Assembly (NCBI GenBank): GCA_900753245.1
Contig: CAADYJ010000009.1
Span: 1 to 31,039, forward strand
Direction of reading: 5' to 3'
Source of the DNA: Clostridia bacterium
GTDB lineage: Bacteria > Bacillota > Clostridia > TANB77 > CAG-508
Length of the DNA: 31,039 bases
In this document: piece after piece, positions 14,399 to 22,019 of the stretch
How the letters are laid out: each line of letters begins with the position of its first letter
Position numbering within the stretch: position 1 is the stretch's first letter
Notes under the pieces: model-generated
Told to the model about the DNA's origin: nothing
What the model saw: the letters and a program-made list of their open reading frames with translations, nothing else
Database searches by the model: none
Translations under genes and position numbers: made by a program

Positions 14399-17284
14399 TT
14401 ATACAATATTTAAATGTCCCTGTAAAAACGCATCTGGTGATATAAATTTCTTTTCTCCTTCTTTAAACTCCACTTTAATATGTGTTTTATCTTGTGAAAC
14501 CCATGTAATTGTTCCAGCACCAAATTTCTTATGATTTACTATTAATCCTTCTTTAATGTTATTCAACATTTTAATTTGTTCATCAATTGGAGTAGCATAT
14601 ATATTTTTTTCATCATTTTTGATGTGTTCTTGTTGACTTTCAGCAATTTTATCTCCATAACTTTCAATTTCTTTTTTTTCTATAATTGCTTCTTTTAGCG
14701 CTTCTTCAAAAGGATTATCAATAGACTTCATTGATTCCTGTTGATTATAGAACATTATTTCATATTCTTGTTTTTTAATTTCAGTATCCCATCCTCCTAT
14801 TGTTTCATCATTTGCATGTTTATCTATACCTGTATATGATAAACTTGAATCTTCATATCTCTTGAATTTAAATATTGCCTCATTCATTAAGCTAGAATTA
14901 AATACTCCAATACTGCATAACAATTCAAAATCTTTTGTATTCAATCCTGTTACTTTTTTAAATAGTTCAGGTTCTAATTGTGTAATTACATCTTGTAACG
15001 ATCTTTCTCTATAGTCGGTTAAATACATAAATACAGGTATTCTTGTTGCAAATTTAATTAATTTTTCCTGAACTTGTTTTCTTAAAGATTTAACTTCTTT
15101 TTCCTCTTTAGTTAATTCTTCTTTTTCCTTCTTGGTCTTTTCTTCTCCCTCTGCTTTTGCTTTCTTAACATTTTCTGAACGATTAATAATTGTTTCTATA
15201 GTATTTGCATTAAGTGATCTAAATCCTTCTATTCTCATTAAAGCATTCATAGCTTCAGGATTATCCATTAATCTCTTTAGTGTATCATTGTCAACATTTA
15301 CTAATAATGCTGATTCCCATCTTCTAGCTAATAAAGTTGCCGATGTTCCTGCCATTGCAATGTCTAATACATCTTGAGCATCAATTTGCTTCATTGATGA
15401 ACCATCATAAGCAAGTACAGGTAGAAAATTTATAAAGTTTGCAACACATTTTTCAGGATTGTTTTCTTTAATATCTAATTGACAACTATAATCTGATATT
15501 TCTCTTAAGGCTCTATCTAAAGCAAAATCAAAAATATAGCATTCTTTTTTTATTATTTCTTTTTTACCTTCATCGTTGGTTATTTCCCATGGTGATTGTC
15601 CTCTAAATGCAGTTTGAAAATATGATTCAGGACTTTTAAGATTTCTAAGCATAAATACTCCTGTCCATGGTTTAACAGTTATTCCTGTTGTTAATTTACC
15701 ACATGATAAAGTAATAGTCTTTGTTTTTAACGGATCATCCATTGCTACTCTAACTGGAGTTAATGCCTCTAATCCAATTCCTGCTTTTGTTCCACTACAA
15801 TTTATAATTCTATAATCACTGTAAAATATATTTTGTCTTTCTTTTAATAAGTTTTCCATAGCATCGCATGATGCAACATTAGGCAAATACCATAATGTAT
15901 GAGTTAAAATATTTAATAGTCTTGCATCAGAATAAGGCATTGGAGGCCTTTTATCTTGTCCTAATTTTAAGTCATCAATATTAGAAGGTAAAAAAGAACC
16001 TCTAATTAAATCAAGCCATTTTTGAACCTCATTTTTATATATAAACTTTGCTTCTTCTCCTTTTCCTTCAGCTTGAAAGAAAACATTTAAATCAAACTCG
16101 TTAAACTCTCCTTGCGTAGCAATTTGACTTATACTATCTGGTATTTTATAAGTCATCATAACCATTCTAGGTAAAGCTTCGTAAGGATTATTTGAACCTT
16201 TCCATTCAGCCTTAGCTTTTTGTTCATCACCATATGTCCAGCTAAATATTTGTTCTTCAATAAATTCACCTGAGTTTAACGCTCTAAATGGAGTTCCTGA
16301 TAAAAACAAATAATAACTAGTAGATATAGGTAAAAAAGATTCATTATATGCGTTATCAGCTTCTTCTTGTTTATATTTTTCATAATCAAAATCAGACTCT
16401 TTTTCTTCATCTGGTTTTTCAAATAAATTAGTAGCTTTTTCTCTCCATGCTCCATAATGATATTCATCAAAAATTACTAAATCCCATGAAGTTGTATGTA
16501 TAAATTCATTTTTTGTTTTTATACCACCATTTTCATTAGTTCCTAATAAGTCTTGAAATGAACCAAATACAACTATTGGTTTGTCTTTATCTGCTTTATT
16601 ATATAAATCGTCTAATTTTTTATTATCAAATTCAGCTTCTTTATTCGAAATAAATTGCCATCCTTCAAAATCAACATGAGTAGCTAAATCTTCCTGCCAT
16701 GATGATTCAACAGCTGGTTTAAATGTCATTATTAAAATCTTCTTTAGATTCATTCTTTTAGCTAATTGATAGGATGCAAATGTTTTACCAAAACGCATTT
16801 TAGCATTCCATAAAAACTTTGGTATGCTTTTATTATCATATTCTTTTTGTTCATTATAATAGTCAATTGTTCTCTGTACAGCTCTTTCCTGCTCTGGTCT
16901 CATTCCAAAACTATATATTCTATCTCTTGAATGTTTAATTCCTGTCTTTAGTTCATTTATTGCTGATTTAACATCATCTACACTGCAGTTGAACCATTCA
17001 TTTTTATCATTGCCTTCATTTAATTGTAAAAAACCATTTCTTTTTAGTATTTTATGAACATCTTTATCTGTAAAAACGGTTCCATCTGAACATATAGAAG
17101 ATTCTTGATAAAGAATTTTATATGTAACCGCACTTGTATGTAATTGCTCTTGAATTCTTTCAGTAACATTTCTCTCTGTATAACCAACCTTTAGATATCC
17201 TTCGTGTGTCTTAACTTCTGGTAATTCATATACATAAATTGTTGGAGTTATTCGAGGTCTTTGAGGAAAAAATTCTTGTTCCAT
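14399..17284 (-). CDS. GIY-YIG nuclease / SF2 helicase / Tudor-like restriction protein
   Basis: A 961-residue protein. Residues about 10-110 form a GIY-YIG (T5orf172-like) nuclease domain: PTIYVYELPE, GYLKVGYTERNVTERI, DVHKIL and NEWF. An SF2 helicase follows: motif I MRFGKTFASYQL (about 162-173), motif II FDEYHYG, motif III LSGTPFRAL, motif V CGKLTTGITV and motif VI QTAFRGQSPW. A charged region lies near 690-740. The last ~50 residues (LIVNHKKFGAGTITWV, then IKVEFKEGEKKF) resemble the UvrD/PcrA C-terminal Tudor domain. It probably translocates on and cuts unmodified DNA in a restriction system with the two methylases upstream. The start overlaps the methylase stop (TAATG). The usual GIY-YIG glutamate position reads Asp here, so activity is not certain. 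Confidence 0.85.
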   Translation of the reverse strand: MEQEFFPQRPRITPTIYVYELPEVKTHEGYLKVGYTERNVTERIQEQLHTSAVTYKILYQESSICSDGTVFTDKDVHKILKRNGFLQLNEGNDKNEWFNCSVDDVKSAINELKTGIKHSRDRIYSFGMRPEQERAVQRTIDYYNEQKEYDNKSIPKFLWNAKMRFGKTFASYQLAKRMNLKKILIMTFKPAVESSWQEDLATHVDFEGWQFISNKEAEFDNKKLDDLYNKADKDKPIVVFGSFQDLLGTNENGGIKTKNEFIHTTSWDLVIFDEYHYGAWREKATNLFEKPDEEKESDFDYEKYKQEEADNAYNESFLPISTSYYLFLSGTPFRALNSGEFIEEQIFSWTYGDEQKAKAEWKGSNNPYEALPRMVMMTYKIPDSISQIATQGEFNEFDLNVFFQAEGKGEEAKFIYKNEVQKWLDLIRGSFLPSNIDDLKLGQDKRPPMPYSDARLLNILTHTLWYLPNVASCDAMENLLKERQNIFYSDYRIINCSGTKAGIGLEALTPVRVAMDDPLKTKTITLSCGKLTTGITVKPWTGVFMLRNLKSPESYFQTAFRGQSPWEITNDEGKKEIIKKECYIFDFALDRALREISDYSCQLDIKENNPEKCVANFINFLPVLAYDGSSMKQIDAQDVLDIAMAGTSATLLARRWESALLVNVDNDTLKRLMDNPEAMNALMRIEGFRSLNANTIETIINRSENVKKAKAEGEEKTKKEKEELTKEEKEVKSLRKQVQEKLIKFATRIPVFMYLTDYRERSLQDVITQLEPELFKKVTGLNTKDFELLCSIGVFNSSLMNEAIFKFKRYEDSSLSYTGIDKHANDETIGGWDTEIKKQEYEIMFYNQQESMKSIDNPFEEALKEAIIEKKEIESYGDKIAESQQEHIKNDEKNIYATPIDEQIKMLNNIKEGLIVNHKKFGAGTITWVSQDKTHIKVEFKEGEKKFISPDAFLQGHLNIV

Positions 17285-18834
17285 TATTCTTCACCTCCCA
17301 TAGGTTGTACATTTTTTTCAATGAAATCAATTTCCTCTTTAGATAAATCATATTTTTTATATAATTCTTCATCTGTCCATGGTTTTGAAAAATCTTGAAT
17401 TGGAACATACTTATATACTCCTTGTGGAGCACCTTGGTCTAATTTTCTTACTCCTACCATAGCTCTAAAGAATTTTGTTTTAATGTATGAATAACAATTG
17501 ATTAATTCTTCTTCACTCTTGAATAAACCAATAACTATAAATGTTTCTGTACATAATTCATTTGGTCTTGCTAGAATTGGTTCTGAAAAAGTTTCTCCAA
17601 ATATACCAGAACCTTGATTTCTAGCAATAAATAGTTTGTATCCCTTAATTAAATCACTTTTTGGTAACGGATAATTCTTTTCAACATATCTTTCAACTCT
17701 TCTATTATTAAGTAATCCATATATTGTTAAACAATCCTCAAATTTCTTATCTTTTATTGGAGGTAAATCATATTTTTTAGGATCTTTGAAGAAATCTCCT
17801 CCTAGTCCATATGGCTTTCTGGCTGAAACTATATCCATAAATGATTTTTCTTTTTTACTACTTACTTTTCTATAAATTGATACTAATTCGTTATTTCTAA
17901 TAAATATTTCACAACCTTTTTCTAATAACGGTCTTTTAGCAGTTGATACTATTTTTCCTCCTGAATGAGTATTTATAGTACAATCTCCTGCATAGTCTCT
18001 TTCCCATAAAAAATAGTTTACTCCACCCTTTATTTCTACACCTGGGAAACATTCAGCAGCATTTGGAAAATCATTTATAATTTTCAATCTATTATCATGT
18101 AGCATTTGCTCCCTGAATTCATTTAAATTTTTTCCACCTGCAAACCATCTTGAAGGTACAATCATGCTTAAATATCTTGGTTTTAATTTAATTGCTTGTT
18201 CTATAAATTTATTATAAATTGCTCCTGCACTAGCCTGTGCCCCACCGTCACTTAATTGATAAGGCGGATTACCTATAATAACATCAAATTTCATATTAAA
18301 AATCTCCTCTGGGTTATTAGTATGGATAAATTGATATGCATAAGTCTCTAAGTCTGATCCTCTCTTATACTCTTTTTCACTTGCTCCACAATATACACAA
18401 TTGCCATTTTTCCATGTATGTTCTATTCTTCTATATTTAATATTACCTTCTGGAGTATCAAATTTTATAATTGAATATTCACCATTAGGCCATTTTGAAC
18501 AATATAAACTTCTCCTTGATAATAAACTTGTTAATTCTGTAACTGATATACCATATAATTGTTTCTTAAAAATATGATCTAACCTATCATTTAGATTCGG
18601 AAATTGTGGTTCTAATCCATCTATTAATCTTTTTGCAATTTCTCTTAAGAATACTCCTGTTTTACATGCTGGTTCTAAAAATGTTGTATCAGGATTCTTA
18701 AATAATTCTTGTGGCAACATATCAAGCATTTCATTTACTACATCAGGTGATGTAAATACTTCATCATTTGAAAGATTTGCAAGGCATGATAATACATCAG
18801 GATTATATGCACTTTCTAATAAACCGTTACTCAT
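17284..18834 (-). CDS. Adenine-specific DNA methyltransferase (Eco57I-type domain)
   Basis: A 516-residue N6-adenine methylase. SAM-binding motif I is FLEPACKTGVF (about 47-57); catalytic motif IV is FDVIIGNPPYQLSDGG (about 182-197). A four-Cys-like insert (CVYCGASEKEYKRG) lies between. The C-terminal part (about 290-516) is a likely target-recognition region. It would protect host DNA by methylation in the system whose nuclease-helicase is the next gene, sharing the TAATG junction. There is no separate HsdS subunit. The recognition sequence cannot be predicted. It follows the smaller methylase by 13 bp with a GGGGG-type ribosome-binding site. Confidence 0.88.
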   Translation of the reverse strand: MSNGLLESAYNPDVLSCLANLSNDEVFTSPDVVNEMLDMLPQELFKNPDTTFLEPACKTGVFLREIAKRLIDGLEPQFPNLNDRLDHIFKKQLYGISVTELTSLLSRRSLYCSKWPNGEYSIIKFDTPEGNIKYRRIEHTWKNGNCVYCGASEKEYKRGSDLETYAYQFIHTNNPEEIFNMKFDVIIGNPPYQLSDGGAQASAGAIYNKFIEQAIKLKPRYLSMIVPSRWFAGGKNLNEFREQMLHDNRLKIINDFPNAAECFPGVEIKGGVNYFLWERDYAGDCTINTHSGGKIVSTAKRPLLEKGCEIFIRNNELVSIYRKVSSKKEKSFMDIVSARKPYGLGGDFFKDPKKYDLPPIKDKKFEDCLTIYGLLNNRRVERYVEKNYPLPKSDLIKGYKLFIARNQGSGIFGETFSEPILARPNELCTETFIVIGLFKSEEELINCYSYIKTKFFRAMVGVRKLDQGAPQGVYKYVPIQDFSKPWTDEELYKKYDLSKEEIDFIEKNVQPMGGEE

Positions 18835-18847
18835 TAAAACTTCCCCC

Positions 18848-19489
18848 TTAATTTTTTAACTTCTTATAATGTGTTATATATTGTTTTAAAAATTTTCCCT
18901 CATCATTTGTATTATTAATTTCCTGTTGTTTATAATCTCTTTTAACTAATTCATCTAATGTATAATCTTTTCTTTGCATTCTTGCATCATTAAATGGAAA
19001 TGTCCATTCCGAAAAAATAATTGGTGTCTCAATATCATTTCCTTTATCATCAACACATTTTAAACTTAATGCGTTTCCACAAACAATATTATGCTCTAAA
19101 ATATATTTTGCTGAATCTGATACTTTTTCATCATATTCTTTTTTACTAACTTTTTTATACTCGCTTTGCCAATAATCATATAATCTTTTTCTACATGCAA
19201 CAACATTATCTTCTAAAAGTTCTACTCCATACAGACTACTTATTGCTAGCAATGAAAATCTCTCATAATCATATATACTTTTTTTATATTTTTTCTTAAC
19301 TATATTTAATTTTCTTTTTAGTATCTCAATTAAAAAGTTCCCATCGCCACATGCTGGTTCAAGAAATCTTGAATCTATTCTCTCGGTTTCTTGAATAACT
19401 AAGTCGCACATTGCATTTACTTCTCTTTCATTAGTAAATACCTCTCCATGGTCAGCAACTCTCTTTTTAGATTTTACTTGATTGCTCAA
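18848..19489 (-). CDS. Small N6-methylase-like protein lacking the NPPY motif
   Basis: A 213-residue Rossmann methylase-like protein. Motif I is FLEPACGDGNFL; GVELLEDNVVACRKRLYDY is the acidic-loop region, and HNIVCGNALSL follows. Where NPPY or DPPY is expected the sequence is PIIFSEWTFPF, so it probably cannot methylate by itself. It may be a structural or recognition partner of the full methylase downstream. The start is taken as TTG at 19489, because the only ribosome-binding site (GAGGTG) overlaps the GTG at 19498 and sits correctly for the TTG. It is the first gene of the six-gene defence operon, behind a promoter at 19543-19571. Confidence 0.78.
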   Translation of the reverse strand: MSNQVKSKKRVADHGEVFTNEREVNAMCDLVIQETERIDSRFLEPACGDGNFLIEILKRKLNIVKKKYKKSIYDYERFSLLAISSLYGVELLEDNVVACRKRLYDYWQSEYKKVSKKEYDEKVSDSAKYILEHNIVCGNALSLKCVDDKGNDIETPIIFSEWTFPFNDARMQRKDYTLDELVKRDYKQQEINNTNDEGKFLKQYITHYKKLKN

Positions 19490-19542
19490 AAATTTCACCT
19501 CATTTAAACGTAATAAAATTATTTATAATAATTCTATTATAT

Positions 19543-19574
19543 TTTATATCATAAATCGACATTTTTCTCAATAA
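19543..19574 (-). promoter_or_regulatory. Promoter of the methylase/nuclease operon
   Basis: Minus-strand TTGAGA (19566-19571), 17-bp spacer, TATAAA (19543-19548). The whole 32-bp stretch 19543-19574 differs from 30961-30992 at only three adjacent positions (GAC versus TCG). Confidence 0.65.
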
Positions 19575-19635
19575 ATTCAAGCAAATTTGCTTTACAAATT
19601 TTTCTACTTTTTTCGACATATTTTTATTTTTCAAA

Positions 19636-19763
19636 AAGGGATTGGGATTCCATCCCATTGAATAGAATTTGAGCAGAGCCAAAATTTCGGTCTACCAATT
19701 TCAGTGCTTGCTGGGACAAGAAATAGATTTTTCGGTCGCCCAAATTCATTGCTTGCTAGGACA
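19636..19763 (-). repeat. Structured intergenic repeat, right copies (one full, one half)
   Basis: On the minus strand the full copy (19718 to 19636) starts TGTCCCAGCAAGCACTGAA and ends ATCCCAATCCCTTT. A half copy (19763 to 19725) starts TGTCCTAGCAAGCAATGAA, 45 bp upstream. Both resemble the plus-strand copy at 2071-2153. Helices: GTAGACC with GGCTCTGC and the hairpin TGGGAT/ATCCCA. It lies between the terminator at 19847-19876 and the operon promoter, so it is not part of the operon leader. The stretch 19499-19888 contains no convincing gene. Confidence 0.6.
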
Positions 19764-19846
19764 TAAAAATGACAATTTCATCTTTTTATTGTACCCATTT
19801 TGGTACAAATAATCCTACCTATTTGTGTACCAATTCTCATAAAAAA

Positions 19847-19876
19847 GTACCTGAATTAGGTTTTATTCAGGTACTA
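19847..19876 (-). terminator. Terminator after the replication/ParB-like genes
   Basis: Minus-strand AGTACCTGAA / TTCAGGTACT stem followed by TTTTTTATGAG, 13 bp after the stop of the ParB-like gene. It insulates the replication genes from the defence operon. Confidence 0.88.
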
Positions 19877-19888
19877 TAAATTTATTTT

Positions 19889-20203
19889 TTAGATTGTTTT
19901 TAGTTTATTATATCTTCTATATCTATTAAGACGATTTATCCTTTTGTTCATAAGTTCATTACTTATAATTACACATGGAACCAGTTCTTTTCCCATTTCT
20001 TTGGCTGCAATTAGTCTATTAAAATCAGTATAAGTAACTAATTCATTTCCTATTCTTGTCACAATAAATGGTCCTCTAAGTCCTCTTTTCTTAATATTTT
20101 CTTCCAAATTTTCTAGTATTTCATGTCTAGTTGATTTAAACTTTTTATCTCCTATTTTTATTTTTTCTGGATTTATATAATATAATGTTCCTTCTATTAT
20201 CAT
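19889..20203 (-). CDS. ParB N-terminal-like (ParB/Srx fold) protein
   Basis: A 104-residue single-domain protein: INPEKIKIGDKKFKS, then LENLEENIKKRGLRGPFIVT (about 31-50), and RLIAAKEMGKELVPCVIIS (about 67-85). This is the ParB/sulfiredoxin fold, but the usual DGxRR motif reads YTDFNRL, and the ParB HTH and C-terminal domains are absent. Such stand-alone domains on mobile elements may act as nucleases, NTP-dependent switches or regulators. The start at 20203 is chosen because GAGG lies 10 bp upstream; the GTG at 20218 has no site. It is the last gene of the xis, replication, dnaC transcript. Confidence 0.75.
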   Translation of the reverse strand: MIIEGTLYYINPEKIKIGDKKFKSTRHEILENLEENIKKRGLRGPFIVTRIGNELVTYTDFNRLIAAKEMGKELVPCVIISNELMNKRINRLNRYRRYNKLKTI

Positions 20204-20272
20204 AATTTTTTTCCTCACTTTCTATTTACATTTTTTTATTTTTATATTACAATAATAATATAATCATTTGGG

Positions 20273-21109
20273 TTAGTATTTTAAGTTTGGCGACTTTACT
20301 AACTCTTTTTTTGTGCCTTTTAATATTATTCCAAAGCACATTTGATACAATTTTGAAATCATTGCATCTACTAAATCCGAGTCTTTACTATAACTAAATC
20401 TTTCAATTAATCCTTCTTTATTAAACCTAGTTGTAATGATTATTGGTAATCCATTTTCATATCTATTTTGAATTATAGTGTACAATTTTTCTAATGCCCA
20501 ACTACTTATCTTTTCAGTTCCTAGATCATCAATTATAAGCATATCAACATTTGAATAAATCTCTATTAATTCATTTTCTGATTTAGTATTATTCTCATAT
20601 GTCTCTCTTATTCTATCTAATATGTTTGTTAATCTCTCCATTAAAACTGTTTTATCATTCTCTATTAGTTTGTTTGCTATAGCTGCTGCTAAATGTGTTT
20701 TACCTGTATCTGACTTGCCCATTATTATCAAACTATCAGGTTTCATTGTATCTTTATTCTTATTGATATAATCATTTACAACATCTAATACATACTTATT
20801 GCTAGAGTCAAAATAAAAGTTTGCTAAATTCATTTCTTGCAATTTTCTTCCTATATAGTTTTGTTTGTATATTGTATTTATAATATCTCTAATTCTATTT
20901 CTTTTTTGCTGTTCATATACTTTATTGTCTATTTCTTTCCAATACTCTTTAGATTTACTACAATTACATCTTTCATATTCAATACTATCTTCAGATATAT
21001 TTGCATAGAGATAATCAAGTCCTATTGGTTGCAATTCTTTACCACAAAATCCACATTTTTTGATTCTATTGTGTATAACATCATCACAATTTGTATTCTC
21101 TGAATCCAC
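20273..21109 (-). CDS. dnaC: DnaC-like helicase loader (AAA+ ATPase)
   Basis: A 278-residue phage/element-type DnaC/DnaI loader. N-terminal Cys pairs (CGFCGKEL at about 19-26, then ERCNC) form a probable zinc finger; the AAA+ core has Walker A GKSDTGKTHLAAA (about 131-143), Walker B MLIIDDLGTE and sensor ITTRFN. It loads the host replicative helicase at the element's origin. The start is GTG at 21109 with GAGGAGG upstream; it overlaps the end of the replisome organiser gene by 26 bp, so translation is coupled. It suggests that the excised element replicates. Confidence 0.9.
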   Translation of the reverse strand: MDSENTNCDDVIHNRIKKCGFCGKELQPIGLDYLYANISEDSIEYERCNCSKSKEYWKEIDNKVYEQQKRNRIRDIINTIYKQNYIGRKLQEMNLANFYFDSSNKYVLDVVNDYINKNKDTMKPDSLIIMGKSDTGKTHLAAAIANKLIENDKTVLMERLTNILDRIRETYENNTKSENELIEIYSNVDMLIIDDLGTEKISSWALEKLYTIIQNRYENGLPIIITTRFNKEGLIERFSYSKDSDLVDAMISKLYQMCFGIILKGTKKELVKSPNLKY

Positions 21110-21608
21110 TGTCTTCCTCCTCTCTTATATTCTCTTCTTTTCTTATTTCTTTTGTTATCTTTTCTTCTCTTTTCTCTTCTGTAGCGTTATCTAACGTTAG
21201 ACTAACGTTAGTTTTTTCCTGTTCTTTTTTCTTTTTTTCACTAAAACGTCTTTGTCTTTCACGATTATTGATTTGGTAAACTTCTTGCCTATCAAGGCTT
21301 TGATACTTGTTCCAATTTTTTATAACAAATACTTCATCATCTTTTTTTAGCATTTCTAATTCTAGAAATCTATCCAATATTTTGCTCATTTTTTTCGAAG
21401 ATTTTCCCATAATTTTCGAAAATTCTTTAACTGAAATCGGATTATTACCAATCATTAATCTTCCACCATCGCCACATTCTACTGCTAATGATAATAATTG
21501 CATCCATACTCTAAAATATGTATCTCCATCTTTCAGTCCCAAGAGTAATTGAATCTTTCTATTATAGAAGATGTTCTTTTCTACCTTGAACCACTGAATA
21601 TCATACAT
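21084..21608 (-). CDS. Replisome organiser (phage rep-organiser N-terminal family)
   Basis: A 174-residue replication initiator. Residues 1-110 match the phage replisome-organiser N-terminal winged-helix domain: IQWFKVEKNIFYNRKIQLL, then TYFRVWMQLLSLA and ISVKEFSKIMG, IKNWNKYQS. The rest is a highly charged linker (EEKREEKITKEIRKEEN). The DNA encoding the linker contains two adjacent CTAACGTTAG palindromes, an origin-like arrangement seen inside initiator genes of phages. It probably binds these and hands over to the DnaC-like protein encoded downstream. AAGGAG precedes ATG, at short spacing. Confidence 0.85.
   Translation of the reverse strand: MYDIQWFKVEKNIFYNRKIQLLLGLKDGDTYFRVWMQLLSLAVECGDGGRLMIGNNPISVKEFSKIMGKSSKKMSKILDRFLELEMLKKDDEVFVIKNWNKYQSLDRQEVYQINNRERQRRFSEKKKKEQEKTNVSLTLDNATEEKREEKITKEIRKEENIREEEDSGFREYKL
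21191..21211. repeat. Palindromic iterons inside the initiator gene (candidate origin)
   Basis: Two perfect copies of the 10-bp palindrome CTAACGTTAG, separated by one base, with a third degenerate copy (AGCGTTAT) just to the left. They lie in the charged-linker part of the replisome organiser gene. This is typical of phage or satellite origins; function is inferred. Confidence 0.5.
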
Positions 21609-21635
21609 ATCCTCCTTTCCTCTCTTTCTATTAAA

Positions 21636-21836
21636 TTAGTAATTAACTGATTCTTGTTCTTTATTACTTAAGTATTCATCTAATACTTGTACTCTAAACA
21701 AGAATTTTCCACCAACTTTTGAGCAAGGTATTTGTTTTCTTCTAACTAATTGATTTATTAACCAATAAGATACTCCTAAATACTCAGCTGCTTCTTTCAT
21801 AGTTAGTGTTGTTCTTTGTACTTTTTGTGATTCCAT
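21636..21836 (-). CDS. xis: Excisionase-family HTH protein (Xis)
   Basis: A 66-residue winged-helix HTH_17 protein: LTMKEAAEYLGVSYWLINQL (about 11-30), then IPCSKVGGKFLFRVQVLDEYL. This is the size and pattern of small recombination directionality factors paired with tyrosine integrases. It would bend DNA near an attachment site and bias Int toward excision; it may also regulate the replication genes downstream, with which it is likely co-transcribed. AAGGAGG precedes ATG at good spacing. ATTGTTAAC repeats just upstream, and one near the right attachment site, are candidate binding sites. Confidence 0.85.
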   Translation of the reverse strand: MESQKVQRTTLTMKEAAEYLGVSYWLINQLVRRKQIPCSKVGGKFLFRVQVLDEYLSNKEQESVNY

Positions 21837-21894
21837 AATTTTTTCCTCCTTTTTTTAGATTTTAGTTGACATCTGTTTCATAATGTTGTATATT

Positions 21895-22007
21895 ATTGTT
21901 AACGATGTTCTGGTTGAATTATAATTGTTAACTTGTAAAAAATCAAGTTTTATTAGTTGTTTTTGATATCAATTTAGAATTCAACTTTAGCATTTAAAAT
22001 TGTTAAC
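21895..22007. promoter_or_regulatory. Divergent control region with ATTGTTAAC repeats
   Basis: Three exact copies of ATTGTTAAC at 21895-21903, 21924-21932 and 21999-22007, between the divergent xis and DUF6076 genes. A fourth exact copy lies at 25117-25125, near the right attachment site. The third is next to the ribosome-binding site of the plus-strand gene. They are probable sites for a regulator or Xis. The region 21837-22019 has no other feature. Confidence 0.55.
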
Positions 22008-22019
22008 GAGGTGAAACTA

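Noticed and set aside
19500..19682. 60-residue minus-strand open frame
   Set aside because: It covers the structured repeat and the operon promoter, has no ribosome-binding site and no recognisable protein.
19636..19763. CRISPR-like repeat pair (TGTCCyAGCAAGCA copies 45 bp apart)
   Set aside because: Only two copies, no conserved spacer size and no cas genes; similarity extends past any repeat-spacer pattern and a further copy lies 17.5 kb away in inverted orientation.
2071..19763. Classical transposon bounded by the inverted repeats
   Set aside because: No DDE or other transposase between them and no target-site duplication at the outer ends (AATAT versus TAAAA); kept only as an alternative for the repeat.
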